From Plasmodium relictum (Eukaryota > Apicomplexa > Aconoidasida > Haemosporida > Plasmodiidae), in the NCBI RefSeq assembly GCF_900005765.1, contig NW_021628811.1, positions 1 through 23,738 on the forward strand: 23,738 nt of DNA, read 5' to 3'. The position numbers were made by a program, and so were the translations under genes. A model generated the notes under the pieces. The model saw nothing but the letters and a program-made list of their open reading frames with translations, was not told where the DNA came from and did no database searches. Positions 1-6,997 of this stretch are shown in pieces; position 1 is the first letter of the stretch; each line of letters begins with the position of its first letter.

Positions 1-195
1 ATTTTGATTGTACTATAACTTCTTCAGACATTTTCTCCCTTGATTTACTTGCTATTCCACTAACTTCAAAAGAATGGGCATTAAGATCGAATTGTATTTC
101 TAATTTTCTAGCCATATCTTCAGATATTGTACGCAAATAAGCTCCAGAATCAAGTAATACATCCATTATTTTCCCATTTATCTTGAAGTTTAATT
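1..195 (-). pseudogene. Retropepsin (aspartic protease) fragment of a Ty3/gypsy-type Pol, cut by the window edge
   Basis: Reading the minus strand, a frame contains NGKIMDVLLDSGAYLRTIS, with the catalytic triad D-S-G at 151-143 preceded by the hydrophobic strand typical of retropepsins (hh-hh-DSGA). The reading continues towards position 1 (ARKLEIQFDL, then EVSGIASK) and leaves the window, so the rest of the protease and Pol are not visible. The protease would cleave the Gag-Pol polyprotein in the virus-like particle. The same domain occurs at 17226-17460, where the motif is DSGED; the two copies share NGKI...LLDSG but are clearly diverged. The frame is out of register with the Gag-like region just upstream (196-522), where TAA codons sit immediately before LNFKING. 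I call it a pseudogene because the upstream Gag is interrupted and shifted; the visible protease piece itself has no stop. Confidence 0.8.
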
Positions 196-522
196 AAGCT
201 TTTTACAATGATTTTTATGACCTTCATTCCTTTGAACTCTGTTTACAGATATTTGTTTTTTCTCTGTTTCTATATCATCTTCTCTGTTGTTCAATTTCTT
301 TTCAGAATTTTCCAGGCTTAACTTATTAATTATATTCTTCTTCTTGATAAATTTTTCTTCATCATTTCGTATTTATCTCTATGGTATTTTTCTTTTGCCT
401 TTTCTCTTTGCTTCATACGATATAATGCTAACTTTTCTAGATACTTCTTAAACATATCTAGTTTCTTTATATCAGTTTCATTTTTAAATAATTGGAAAAT
501 AAAATCATCCCCTTTATCTATT
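196..522 (-). pseudogene. Gag-like coiled-coil remnant upstream of the protease
   Basis: The minus strand encodes a charged, Lys/Glu-rich helical segment, read in two frames. The first (about 522-355) gives DKGDDFIFQLFKNETD, then a stretch rich in K, E and R with REKAKEKYHRDKYE. It then shifts, and the second frame gives DEEKFIKKKNIINKL and continues to HKNHCKKLN before a stop. The segment aligns with the Gag-like region at 17468-17846 (shared KNETD, followed by a QRE/K-rich helix and a D-E-x-F motif), which sits in the same place just before the protease. Position and composition suggest the C-terminal part of Gag, or the Gag-Pol junction. No canonical CCHC zinc knuckle is seen. A frameshift near 355 breaks it. 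The upstream end is cut by LTR DNA at 523. Confidence 0.6.
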
Positions 523-541
523 TGGTTTATTAATTGCCCGT
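523..541 (-). repeat. Stub of a family A LTR (last 19 bp, minus orientation)
   Basis: TGGTTTATTAATTGCCCGT is the reverse complement of the family A LTR 3' terminus. It joins the Gag-like sequence on its left directly and is cut by the 5' end of the plus-strand LTR starting at 542. The five bases to its left are CTATT; the five bases after the composite insertion, at 1255-1259, are CTATC. Confidence 0.65.
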
Positions 542-1140
542 TGGTTAATAAAATTTGTTATTAACTTTTTGTAGTACACTAAGCTAGTTAATAAAAAAAA
601 AAAAAATAAAGTTATTTTTTTTTTTTTTGTTTATTTTTATTTATATACATCTTTGTAATTAAAAAAAAAAAAAAAATTAAATATATTTTTTTTTTTTTGT
701 CGAAATTATTTTTTTTGTCATGTTATGTTTTTGACTTTTATGTTTTAAAAAATTAAATAAGAATTAATGTTTACTTATTAAAACTTAAGAGATAAAAGAA
801 ATGTTTATGTATTATTCAATGTATATTTTGAAATAACATTGAATATAATAAAATTTTGACTTTATTAATTATTATAGTTTGTCTTTATGTTTTTAATTAA
901 AAGAATAACTAATTCTTTGTAAATAAAACCTCATTCATAACAGTTAATAGGCCTATTAAAAGATGCAGTAATATTTAACTCAGATTAAATATTATACATC
1001 ATAAAAAAACTATATATATATATAATAATAACGAATATATATATATATATATATAAACGTATATTTAGTTATACATTCTCTTTGTTAACTTGTTTGTTTA
1101 GTACTCTAGCAAAGTCATTAAGCGGACAATTAATAAATCA
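542..1140 (+). mobile_element. Family A LTR, near full length
   Basis: Begins TGGTTAATAAAATTTG, with the 5' hairpin GGTTAATAA/TTATTAACTT, and ends CGGACAATTAATAAATCA, giving the TG...CA termini of an LTR. The 5' unit is shortened: the bases between AGCTAGTT and the A-tract are missing compared with the copy at 23015. The body holds the T-tract/TTTGTTTATTTTTATTTATATACATCTTTGTAATT segment, the motif around GAATAACTAATTC, and the 3' terminal hairpin with loop CTCTAGCAAAGTC. No primer-binding site follows it and the flanks do not match, so it is a rearranged or nested copy rather than a clean solo LTR. Confidence 0.8.
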
Positions 1141-1254
1141 ATTATATATAGAATCTATAATATAAAATTATAAAGGAGTCCTATAACTTGCTTTTTATTA
1201 ACTTGGATATTCATTACTTTTATCCAAGTCATTGAATATCCAATTAATAAATCA
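1141..1254 (+). repeat. 3' end fragment of a family B LTR
   Basis: AAAATTATAAAGGAGTCCTA followed by the 3' hairpin GGATATTCA...TGAATATCC and the terminus AATTAATAAATCA matches the ends of the B copies at 3042-3630 and 18608-19136. Its 5' portion is missing and is replaced by the family A LTR at 542-1140. Confidence 0.75.
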
Positions 1255-1415
1255 CTATCTGAATTATCTGAAAGTTCCTTCATTTCGATGCCAGATTCTG
1301 CTAAATTTCTTATCCGCTGCATTTCCTTATATTTCATAAATTTAAGTTTAAATTTGATAAAATATAAAAAATAATTATTATAATATTTATTACGACCATA
1401 AAATATTTTTTTCAT
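1255..1415 (-). pseudogene. Short coding remnant, possibly upstream part of the same Gag
   Basis: An open minus-strand frame reads MKYKEMQRIRNLAESGIEM and ends KELSDNSDS before it runs into LTR B DNA. Its N-terminal part (KKIFYGRNKYYNNYFLYF) is less protein-like. The helical, acidic-tailed piece lies on the same strand as the Gag remnant at 196-522, on the other side of the LTR insertion, and could be the interrupted upstream part of that Gag. I do not recognise a domain. The apparent ORF continues into the LTR (IGYSMTW...), but those residues are LTR-derived and not part of a gene. Confidence 0.35.
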
Positions 1416-1578
1416 AAAAATTACTATTATGACTTATAAATAATTAAAAAAAAAAATAGTCAATAAAACGCTTCTTTTTTTTTTTATCTAGTATAAATTC
1501 TATTACTGAAAAATAATAGAGTAAAATTAAGTGGACTTTCATTTGGAATTTCTTTAATCATCAATATTTTTAGAATAT
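1416..1578. other. AT-rich spacer, no gene seen
   Basis: Homopolymer-rich sequence without an open frame of note or recognisable LTR motifs. It ends in AATAT immediately before the LTR start at 1579. Confidence 0.5.
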
Positions 1579-1791
1579 TGGCTAATAAAAGATATTATTA
1601 ACCTTTTTTAATACATTAAGTTAGTTTACTAGTTGAGTAGTACAAGTCCACCATGCACTGATGCTAATTAAAAAAAAAAAAAAAAATTAAATTATTTTTT
1701 TTTTGGTTAATTTTTGTACAAAAAATTAATTAAATAATTAATTTTTTTACTTAAAAACTTGATCGATGGAAATATAATGTTTATGTAATAT
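1579..1791 (+). mobile_element. Family A LTR, 5' part, interrupted
   Basis: Starts TGGCTAATAAAAGATATTATTAACC and carries the 5' unit (AAGTTAGTTTACTAGT...CCATGCACTGATGCTA), then the A-tract and T-tract. It is cut off at 1791 after AATATAATGTTTATGTAATAT by an LTR in the opposite orientation. The rest of this LTR is not found in the window. Confidence 0.75.
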
Positions 1792-2149
1792 TGATTTATT
1801 AATTGGCTGTTTAATGACTTTGCTAGAGTATTAAATATATGAATTAATAAAAAGCATGTATAAATAAATATACGTTTTTATAATATATATATTTATGCTT
1901 ATTATATATATTATGTTTTTTTTATGATACATAACATTTATGCATCATTTAAAATTTTAATTTGTTAAATAATTTTTATATTTAACAAAAGTTAATTATG
2001 TTTCATTAATAAAAAATGTTATCCCCCAAAAAAAAAAATTATTGTTTTTTTTTTTTAATTAATTACCAAAATGTAAAAACAATAAAAAAGAAACAAACAA
2101 AAAAAAATATAACTATATATATATATATATTTTTTTTTTTTTTAACTAG
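1792..2149 (-). mobile_element. Family A LTR, 3' part, minus orientation, interrupted
   Basis: Opens with TGATTTATTAATTGGCTG, the reverse complement of the LTR 3' end, and runs through AGCATGTATAAATAAATATACG and the A/T tracts to TTTTTTAACTAG at 2149. There a second minus-strand LTR starts. Internally it is shorter and more diverged than the full copies (the GAATAACTTATTC block is missing). Confidence 0.72.
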
Positions 2150-2291
2150 TGATTTATTAATTGGCCGTTTAATGACTTTGCTAGAGTATTAAACAAGCAA
2201 ATTAATAAAGAGCATTGTTTAACTAAATATACGTTTTTAAATATATATATATTCCTTTTTATTATATATACATAATGTTTTCTTATGATAC
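2150..2291 (-). mobile_element. Family A LTR, 3' part only, minus orientation
   Basis: TGATTTATTAATTGGCCG, then the conserved hairpin, AGCATTG and a (TA)n segment up to TTTTCTTATGATAC. The next LTR begins at 2292. The break lies at nearly the same internal LTR position as the clean nested insertion at 20826/20827. Confidence 0.75.
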
Positions 2292-2918
2292 TGGTTAATA
2301 AAAGATATTATTAACCTTTTTTAATACATTAAGTTAGTTTACTAGTCGTATATGTACAAGTTAGTTATGCACTGATGTTAGTTAAAAAAAAAAAAAAATA
2401 TAAAGTTATTTTTTTTTGTTTGTTTATTTTTATTTAAATACATCTTTGTAATTAAAAAAAAAAAAAAATTAAAAATTATTTTTTTTTTTTGGGAATTGTT
2501 GGATGTTTGTTTTTTGTTTTTCGAATTAAATAAAGAATTAACTTTTACTTATAAAAAACTTAATATATAAAACGAATAATGCTTATGTTATGTTCAATGC
2601 ATATTTTTGAAATAATATTAAATAAATTAGAGTTTTAAGTTTTATTAATTGTTATAAATTGTATGTGTGTTTTTAATTAAAAGAATATACTTATTCTTTG
2701 TAAAAAAAAGCTCATTTATAACAGTTTAATGGGTCTATTAAAAGATACAGTAAAATTTAATTCAAATTAAATTATTATACATCATAAGAAGACATTATAT
2801 ATATAATAAAAACAAGTATATATATATATTTAAAACGTATATTTATTTATACATGTTCTTTATTAATTTGTTTGTTTAATACTATAGCAAAGTCATTAAA
2901 CGGACAATTAATAAATCA
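2292..2918 (+). mobile_element. Family A LTR, full length, acting as a 5' LTR
   Basis: Runs from TGGTTAATAAAAGATATTATTAACC to CGGACAATTAATAAATCA (627 bp), with both terminal hairpins. It is followed after two bases (AT) by a primer-binding site and then by a Gag-like start codon at 2985. This is the standard 5' end of an LTR retrotransposon. The element continues only to about 3041, where a family B LTR begins. Confidence 0.88.
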
Positions 2919-2920
2919 AT

Positions 2921-2938
2921 TGGCGACAACGGTATGAA
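2921..2938 (+). other. Primer-binding site of the family A element
   Basis: TGGCGACAACGGTATGAA begins two bases after the LTR end ATCA. TGG pairs with the CCA tail of a tRNA. The next bases, CGACAAC, are complementary to an acceptor strand GTTGTCG, which with its G discriminator resembles serine tRNAs (from memory, yeast tRNA-Ser ends in GTTGTCG-CCA). The placement is as expected for a Ty3/gypsy element; the tRNA identity is inference. Confidence 0.72.
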
Positions 2939-3041
2939 AATCGAAACAGGCGCAAACATAACCCAGTGTATTAACAAATCTAAAATGAACAAGGAATTTT
3001 CAAACCTAGGATTAGAAATTTTTGCTGATATAATAGAGCTT
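2939..3041 (+). pseudogene. Leader and first codons of a Gag-like ORF, truncated
   Basis: After the primer-binding site comes a leader of about 45 bases, then ATG at 2985 opening MNKEFSNLGLEIFADIIEL before the family B LTR starts at 3042. The ORF runs on only into LTR sequence. This is where Gag starts in an LTR element. Unlike the flanking LTRs it has ordinary mixed codon use. The remainder of Gag is absent here; C-terminal Gag-like pieces occur at 196-522 and 17468-17846. Confidence 0.55.
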
Positions 3042-3630
3042 TGGTTAATGAATAAATTCATTGCCCTTAATTAATATATAGTTTAAGGTTTGTCTTAATA
3101 AAACTTATATATATGCTCGTATTTAATTTTATAATATCAAATAAGTATTTAAAAATTAAATAATTATGTCTTCTCTAGGAGTGCATTGCATGCAAGAAAT
3201 CAAGATATTAGAACCTTGATCAACTGGTCAATGAATAAATCCATTTCCCTTAATTAATATGCATTTTAATTATTTAAAATTTAAATAATTATGTCTTCTT
3301 TAGGAAAATATTGCATGCTAAAAAAATAAGTTATTAGAATCTTGATTAACTTAGTGTGTCTAATTATTGTTCTTTTTTTAGACACATCTCGGTTATAATT
3401 ATATTGTGTCTTTTTTTTTATTTTTTTTTTTTGCATGTTTTAAAAAAAAAAAAAATTATTATTTTTTTTTGAACTTATATGGATTTTTAAAATTTTAGTG
3501 ATTTAATTAATTTTGTATTATAAATAAAATCTATGATACAAAATTATAAAGGAGTCCTAAGATTTGCTCTTTATTAACCTGGATATTCATTACTTTTATC
3601 CAAGTCTTTGAATATTCAATTAATAAATCA
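3042..3630 (+). mobile_element. Family B LTR with duplicated 5' unit
   Basis: Starts TGGTTAATGAATAAATTCATTGCC (hairpin AATGAA/TTCATT) and ends TCAATTAATAAATCA. It is followed by its own primer-binding site, so it is a 5' LTR. The first 183 bp (3042-3224) are repeated in shortened form at 3225-3350: both begin TGGT(T/C)AATGAATAAAT, contain ATTATGTCTTCT(C/T)TAGGA and TTGCATGC, and end TTAGAA(C/T)CTTGAT(C/T)AAC. The 3' part has the GGAGTCCTA motif and the GGATATTCA/TGAATATCC hairpin variant. Compared with the B copy at 18608, the single-unit form is probably ancestral. Confidence 0.82.
3225..3350 (+). repeat. Second copy of the family B LTR 5' unit
   Basis: Direct tandem repeat of 3042-3224 with an internal deletion of roughly 57 bases, removing the TTTAAGGTTTGTCTTAATAAAAC stretch. 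The copy at 18608-19136 has only one unit. Confidence 0.75.
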
Positions 3631-3632
3631 AT

Positions 3633-3658
3633 TGGTGTCCAAAGCAGGATTAGAAGCC
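3633..3658 (+). other. Primer-binding site of the family B element
   Basis: TGGTGTCCAAAGCAGGATTA follows the LTR end after AT. Its reverse complement, ending GGATT..., TTTGGAC-A-CCA, has the proportions of a real tRNA 3' end: T-loop-like TTCTAAT, 5-nt stem CCTGC, 7-nt acceptor TTTGGAC, discriminator A, CCA. I cannot name the tRNA, but it differs from the one used by family A. Confidence 0.7.
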
Positions 3659-3661
3659 CAC

Positions 3662-4180
3662 TGATTTATTATTTGGCCGTTTAATGACTTTGCTAGAGTA
3701 TTAAACAAACATATTAATAAAGAGCATGCATAACTAAGTATACGTTTATATATATATTAATTTATATATATATATAGTTTTTATGATGCATAATATTTAA
3801 TTGAGTTAAACTTTTTTACATCTTTTAATAAACTTATTAATTTATTCAATATTATTTCGAAATATACATTGAATATAACAAAATCATTATTAAGTTTTAT
3901 CTTTTATTTTTATAAAAGTTAAATATATTTTTATTTACTAAAAATTTTCTTATCATCTTCCAAAAAACAAAAAAAAATATGTATATACATATATTTTTTT
4001 TTTTTTTATTAGTGTCAGTACATTTTAGTTTGCACATACACATACAATAAACTAGCTTAGTGTACTACAAAATTTATAATATCTTTTGTTAATCAGTTAG
4101 TGCATGGGTAACTTGTGTATACGCGTACAGTAGCCTAGCATATTGCATTGAAAAAGGTTAATAATAGCTTTTATTAACCA
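3662..4180 (-). mobile_element. Family A' LTR, 3' LTR of the integrase remnant on its right
   Basis: Reverse complement runs from TGGTTAATAAAAGCTATTATTAACC (4180) to AATTAATAAATCA-type terminus (3662, here TTATTATTTGGCC). It lies directly downstream of the minus-strand integrase, so it is that element's 3' LTR. The 5' part differs from family A: after the first hairpin comes TGCTAGGCTACTGTACG and CCATGCACTAACTGA, then a second, degenerate hairpin unit (TTAACAAAAGATATTATAA) leading into GTAGTACACTAAGCTAG. The same arrangement occurs at 17847-18425 and in the LTR split by 23015-23670. Confidence 0.83.
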
Positions 4181-4289
4181 TACTCCAACACTTAGGGGAA
4201 GTAATGATATTACTTATATTTTGCTCTTTTTGGCTTGTTTTATAACTTCTAACCCTTTTCGTATTTCTTTATTAATTTTCTTATCCTTA
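4181..4289 (-). pseudogene. Integrase C-terminal tail and pre-LTR region
   Basis: Downstream of the in-frame stop that ends PETTEKE, another frame reads KDKKINKEIRKGLEVIKQAK and stops just before the LTR. This does not match the C-terminus of the other integrase copy (10820-11190). It may be a shifted, shortened tail. The bases right before the LTR (minus strand) read TAAGTGTTGGAGTA; this is where a polypurine tract would be, but it is only weakly purine-rich. Confidence 0.4.
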
Positions 4290-5116
4290 TTACTCTTTCT
4301 CAGTTGTTTCTGGTATTATTTTTGAGAAATATGGGCATATACAATATATTCCATATACCAAAAAACAAGGTGCTTCTCCAATAGCACCATGAGGGGTGTT
4401 ATTATATATTAAAACAGCATTTCTAATTATTTGTTCAAAAGGGAACTCTTCTTTTTCATATAACGTTTTAAGTATATAGTCGAGACTTTTATGAGAACTT
4501 TCATTTATACCATTCCCTTGTGGATAATATGCACTAGTATGATATAATTTTATCTGCGGTTCATTAATAATATAATCTTTAAATTCTTGGCTCATATATA
4601 TATTGAACCTCGATCGGTTAAAATACTTCTAGGACATCCAAATATAGGGATCCATGTATTTCTTATAATATTTATTGCATCCTTAGATGTAGGAGCTTTA
4701 TCTATTACATCTGTTAACATAAAACGTGAATAATGATCAATCACTACTTGTATATAATATTCTTTACCTTTCCAAGTTCTAGGACCTATAATATCTAGCG
4801 ATACCATATCAAATATATTAGGTTTTGATAATGCTTGATTTACATCTGGTTTAAATCTTTTGTTACGCATTATTTGACATATTAGACAATTTGAAACATA
4901 ATCTTCAATTTCTTTACTAATATTAGGCCACCAAAAGTGTTTCTGAATTTTCTTTAATATTTTGTTCGCTCCACAATGTCCTGCAAATTTACTACTATGA
5001 AACCAATACATTAAATGTTTTCTATATTTTTCTGGTATATATAGTTTTCCTGTTTCGTAATGAACTGGGAATTCATTCCTCCTTACTACATCTCTTAGTA
5101 TATCATTCTGATTTTC
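4290..5116 (-). pseudogene. Ty3/gypsy-type integrase with intact zinc-binding and DDE motifs, one frameshift
   Basis: Integrase inserts retrotransposon cDNA into the host chromosome. Two overlapping minus-strand frames (5011-4592 and 4595-4290) form one protein. The N-terminal HHCC zinc domain is visible: H...GHCG, KHFWWPNI, then C-L-I-C. The catalytic core follows with LDIIGP (first Asp), LTDRGS (second Asp) and HTSAYYPQGNGINE (Glu, about 36 residues after the second Asp). All three acidic residues are kept. The frame breaks once, in the TATATATA run at about 4592-4600, and the C-terminal domain is shortened. Upstream of M at 5011 the same frame continues through GKLYIPEKYRKHL and NEFPVHYETG to a single TGA near 5118, where the plus-strand copy at 9980 has CGA (Arg). 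This is the better preserved of the two integrase copies. Confidence 0.88.
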
Positions 5117-5399
5117 TCATACTTCATCAGCAATTTCTTGACAAGACGGGATATTATATATATCTTCATATTCTTCTGAAGGTTTATTACAACACAATAC
5201 CATATAATTTGGAAAATCAGTATCATCTTTTATTGATCTAGTGATCCAATCAGCTAAACTATTTTGTACTCTTTCAATGTATTCAAATTCTAAATTAAAT
5301 TCAGATAATCTCAGCTTCCATCGATACAATTTTCCAGTATTAATTGAATCCATTCCAATTAAACTTTTAAAATCAGTTTTTATTAATGCTTTAAATCCT
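5117..5399 (-). pseudogene. RNase H C-terminal part and connector, fused to integrase
   Basis: The frame reads GFKALIKTDFKSLIGMDS, then GKLYRWKLRLSEFNLEFEYI and NSLADWITRS. This is the end of a retrotransposon RNase H domain (TD-h-K-S-L, R-W...L-x-E-F-N-h-E-h-Y, N-x-L-A-D-W-h-T-R-S). RNase H removes the RNA strand during reverse transcription. A linker follows (NYMVLCCNKPSEEY, SCQEIADEV) and leads in frame, apart from a TGA, into integrase. The first residues of the longer open frame (MYLKRLILAFIN) come from LTR DNA at 5400 and are not part of the protein. RT and the N-terminal RNase H are missing on this side. Confidence 0.82.
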
Positions 5400-5458
5400 T
5401 GATTAATAAAAGCTAATATTAACCTTTTTAAGTACAATATGCTAGGTAAAACGAAGTA
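5400..5458 (+). repeat. 5' fragment of a family A' LTR
   Basis: TGATTAATAAAAGCTAATATTAACC followed by AAGTACAATATGCTAGGT matches the start of the A' LTR (compare the reverse complement of 4180). It is truncated after about 58 bp. It cuts the RNase H frame. Confidence 0.65.
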
Positions 5459-5514
5459 AAATTTGGTCTCACTAATTGGTTAGTGCTATTCAATTAATCA
5501 TTCACATGAATAAA

Positions 5515-5579
5515 TTTTTTTTATTAAGTCAAAACTTAAAACTGTATATTAATTAAGGACAATGAATTTATTCAGTCCA
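5515..5579 (-). repeat. 5' fragment of a family B LTR, minus orientation
   Basis: TTATTAAGTCAAAACTTAAA...TATTAATTAAGGACAATGAATTTATTCAG is the reverse complement of the B LTR start (AATGAATAAATTCATTGCCCTTAATTAATA...). Only the first 65 bases are kept. The bases 5459-5514 between this and the A' fragment are unassigned. Confidence 0.65.
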
Positions 5580-5676
5580 TAAAAGGAATGTAGAGATTCT
5601 TCTACTAATTTTATTTATTGTATAAAATATATTTATACTACTAATACGTAAATTTCATACATATAACTTACATAAA
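5580..5676. other. Unassigned AT-rich spacer
   Basis: No gene or LTR motif recognised between the B LTR fragment and the next LTR start. Confidence 0.4.
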
Positions 5677-6145
5677 TGGTTAATAAAAGATGTTATTAAC
5701 CTTTTGTAATGTGCAAAGTTAGCTTATTAGTCAAAAAAATACAGATCAACCATGTACTGATGCTAGTTAAAAAAAAAAAAAAAACATATATATAGCTATA
5801 ATTTTTTTTATTTTTTTTAATTATTATTTTTGGTTGTTACGTTTTGAATTGGAAAGAGAATTAGTTTTTACTGATATAAAAATTAATGTATAAAAAGTGA
5901 CTATAAGAAAACTTTTTATTTTTTTTAATGAATAAAAAGTATGTTTGTGTTTTGTTAGATTTATATATTTCAAAATAACAGTAAATGAATTAGAATTTAA
6001 TTTTTGTTATTTGTTATAACTTAATTTTATGTATGTGTTTTCAATTAAAAGAATATACTTTGTAAATAAGAATACATTTGTCAAAGTAAATATGTATCTG
6101 TTAAACAATATAGAATATCTTAGTTCAAATTAAACTTTATATATG
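5677..6145 (+). mobile_element. Family A LTR, 5' three-quarters, diverged
   Basis: Begins TGGTTAATAAAAGATGTTATTAACC and continues through GATGCTAGTT, the A-tract, and a diverged body to TTCAAATTAAACTTTATATATG. It stops there, where another LTR begins. The break is close to the LTR position interrupted at 2291 and 20826. Confidence 0.7.
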
Positions 6146-6273
6146 TGATTAATAAAAGATATTATTAACATTTTATAATATATAAAGCCAGTGTACTAGC
6201 CAAAAATGTACAGGTCATCTAGACACTGGCATTTGTAAAAAAAAAAAAAATAAGCTTTTTTTTTTTGCCTTAT
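6146..6273 (+). repeat. Family A LTR 5' fragment
   Basis: TGATTAATAAAAGATATTATTAAC, then TACTAGCCAAAAATGTACAGG and an A-tract/T-tract. It is cut at 6273 by the next LTR start. Confidence 0.68.
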
Positions 6274-6309
6274 TGGTTAATAAAAAATGTTATTAACCTT
6301 TTATGGTAC
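6274..6309 (+). repeat. Family A LTR 5' terminal stub
   Basis: TGGTTAATAAAAAATGTTATTAACC plus TTTTATGGTAC, interrupted after 36 bases by a full LTR at 6310. Confidence 0.68.
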
Positions 6310-6906
6310 TGGTTAATAAAAGATATTATTAACCTTTTTTAATACATTAAGTTAGTTTAATAGTCGTGTATGTACAAGTTAGCTATGCACTAACGCTAGT
6401 TAAAAAAAAAAAAATATATATAAAGTTATTTTTTTTGTTTGTTTGTTTATTTTTTATTTATATACATCTTTGTAATTAAAAAAAAAAAATTAAATTAATT
6501 TATTTTTTTTTTTTTTCAAATTAAATAAAGAATTAATTTTTACTTATAAAAACTTAAGATATAAAAAGAATAATGCTTATGTTATATTCAATGCATATTT
6601 TTGAAATAACATTGAATAATTTAAAGTTTTGACTTTATTAATTGTTATAATTTGTCTGTATGTTTTTAATTAAAAGAATAACTAATTCTTTGTAAATAAA
6701 AACTCATTCATAACAATTAATAGGTCTATTAAGAGATGCAGTAAAATTTAACTCACATTAAATATTATGCATCATAAGAAAACATTATATACATATATAA
6801 TAAATAACGAATATATATATAAACGTATGCTTAGTTATACATACTCTTTATTAATTTGTTTGTTTAATACTCTATCCAAGTCATTAAACGGGCAATTAAT
6901 AAACCA
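6310..6906 (+). mobile_element. Family A LTR, full length
   Basis: Runs from TGGTTAATAAAAGATATTATTAACC to CGGGCAATTAATAAACCA (597 bp), with both terminal hairpins. The left flank is GGTAC, inside the LTR stub at 6274; the right flank is CTATC. They do not match, so a rearrangement or an adjacent deletion has removed the partner. No primer-binding site follows. Confidence 0.83.
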
Positions 6907-6997
6907 CTATCTTATATTTTATATAAATTAATCCATTTTATTCTATAAAGTTTTATAATTTTCTTTCTATTTAAATAAATTCCTTAAAGGACAAATA

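Noticed and set aside
1155-1254. C-terminal part of the 86-residue minus-strand frame
   Set aside because: These codons are the family B LTR end read in antisense.
2100-2145. Short regularly spaced A/T tracts suggesting an array or CRISPR-like repeat
   Set aside because: They are homopolymers inside LTR copies; repeats are dispersed LTRs with no spacers of constant length.
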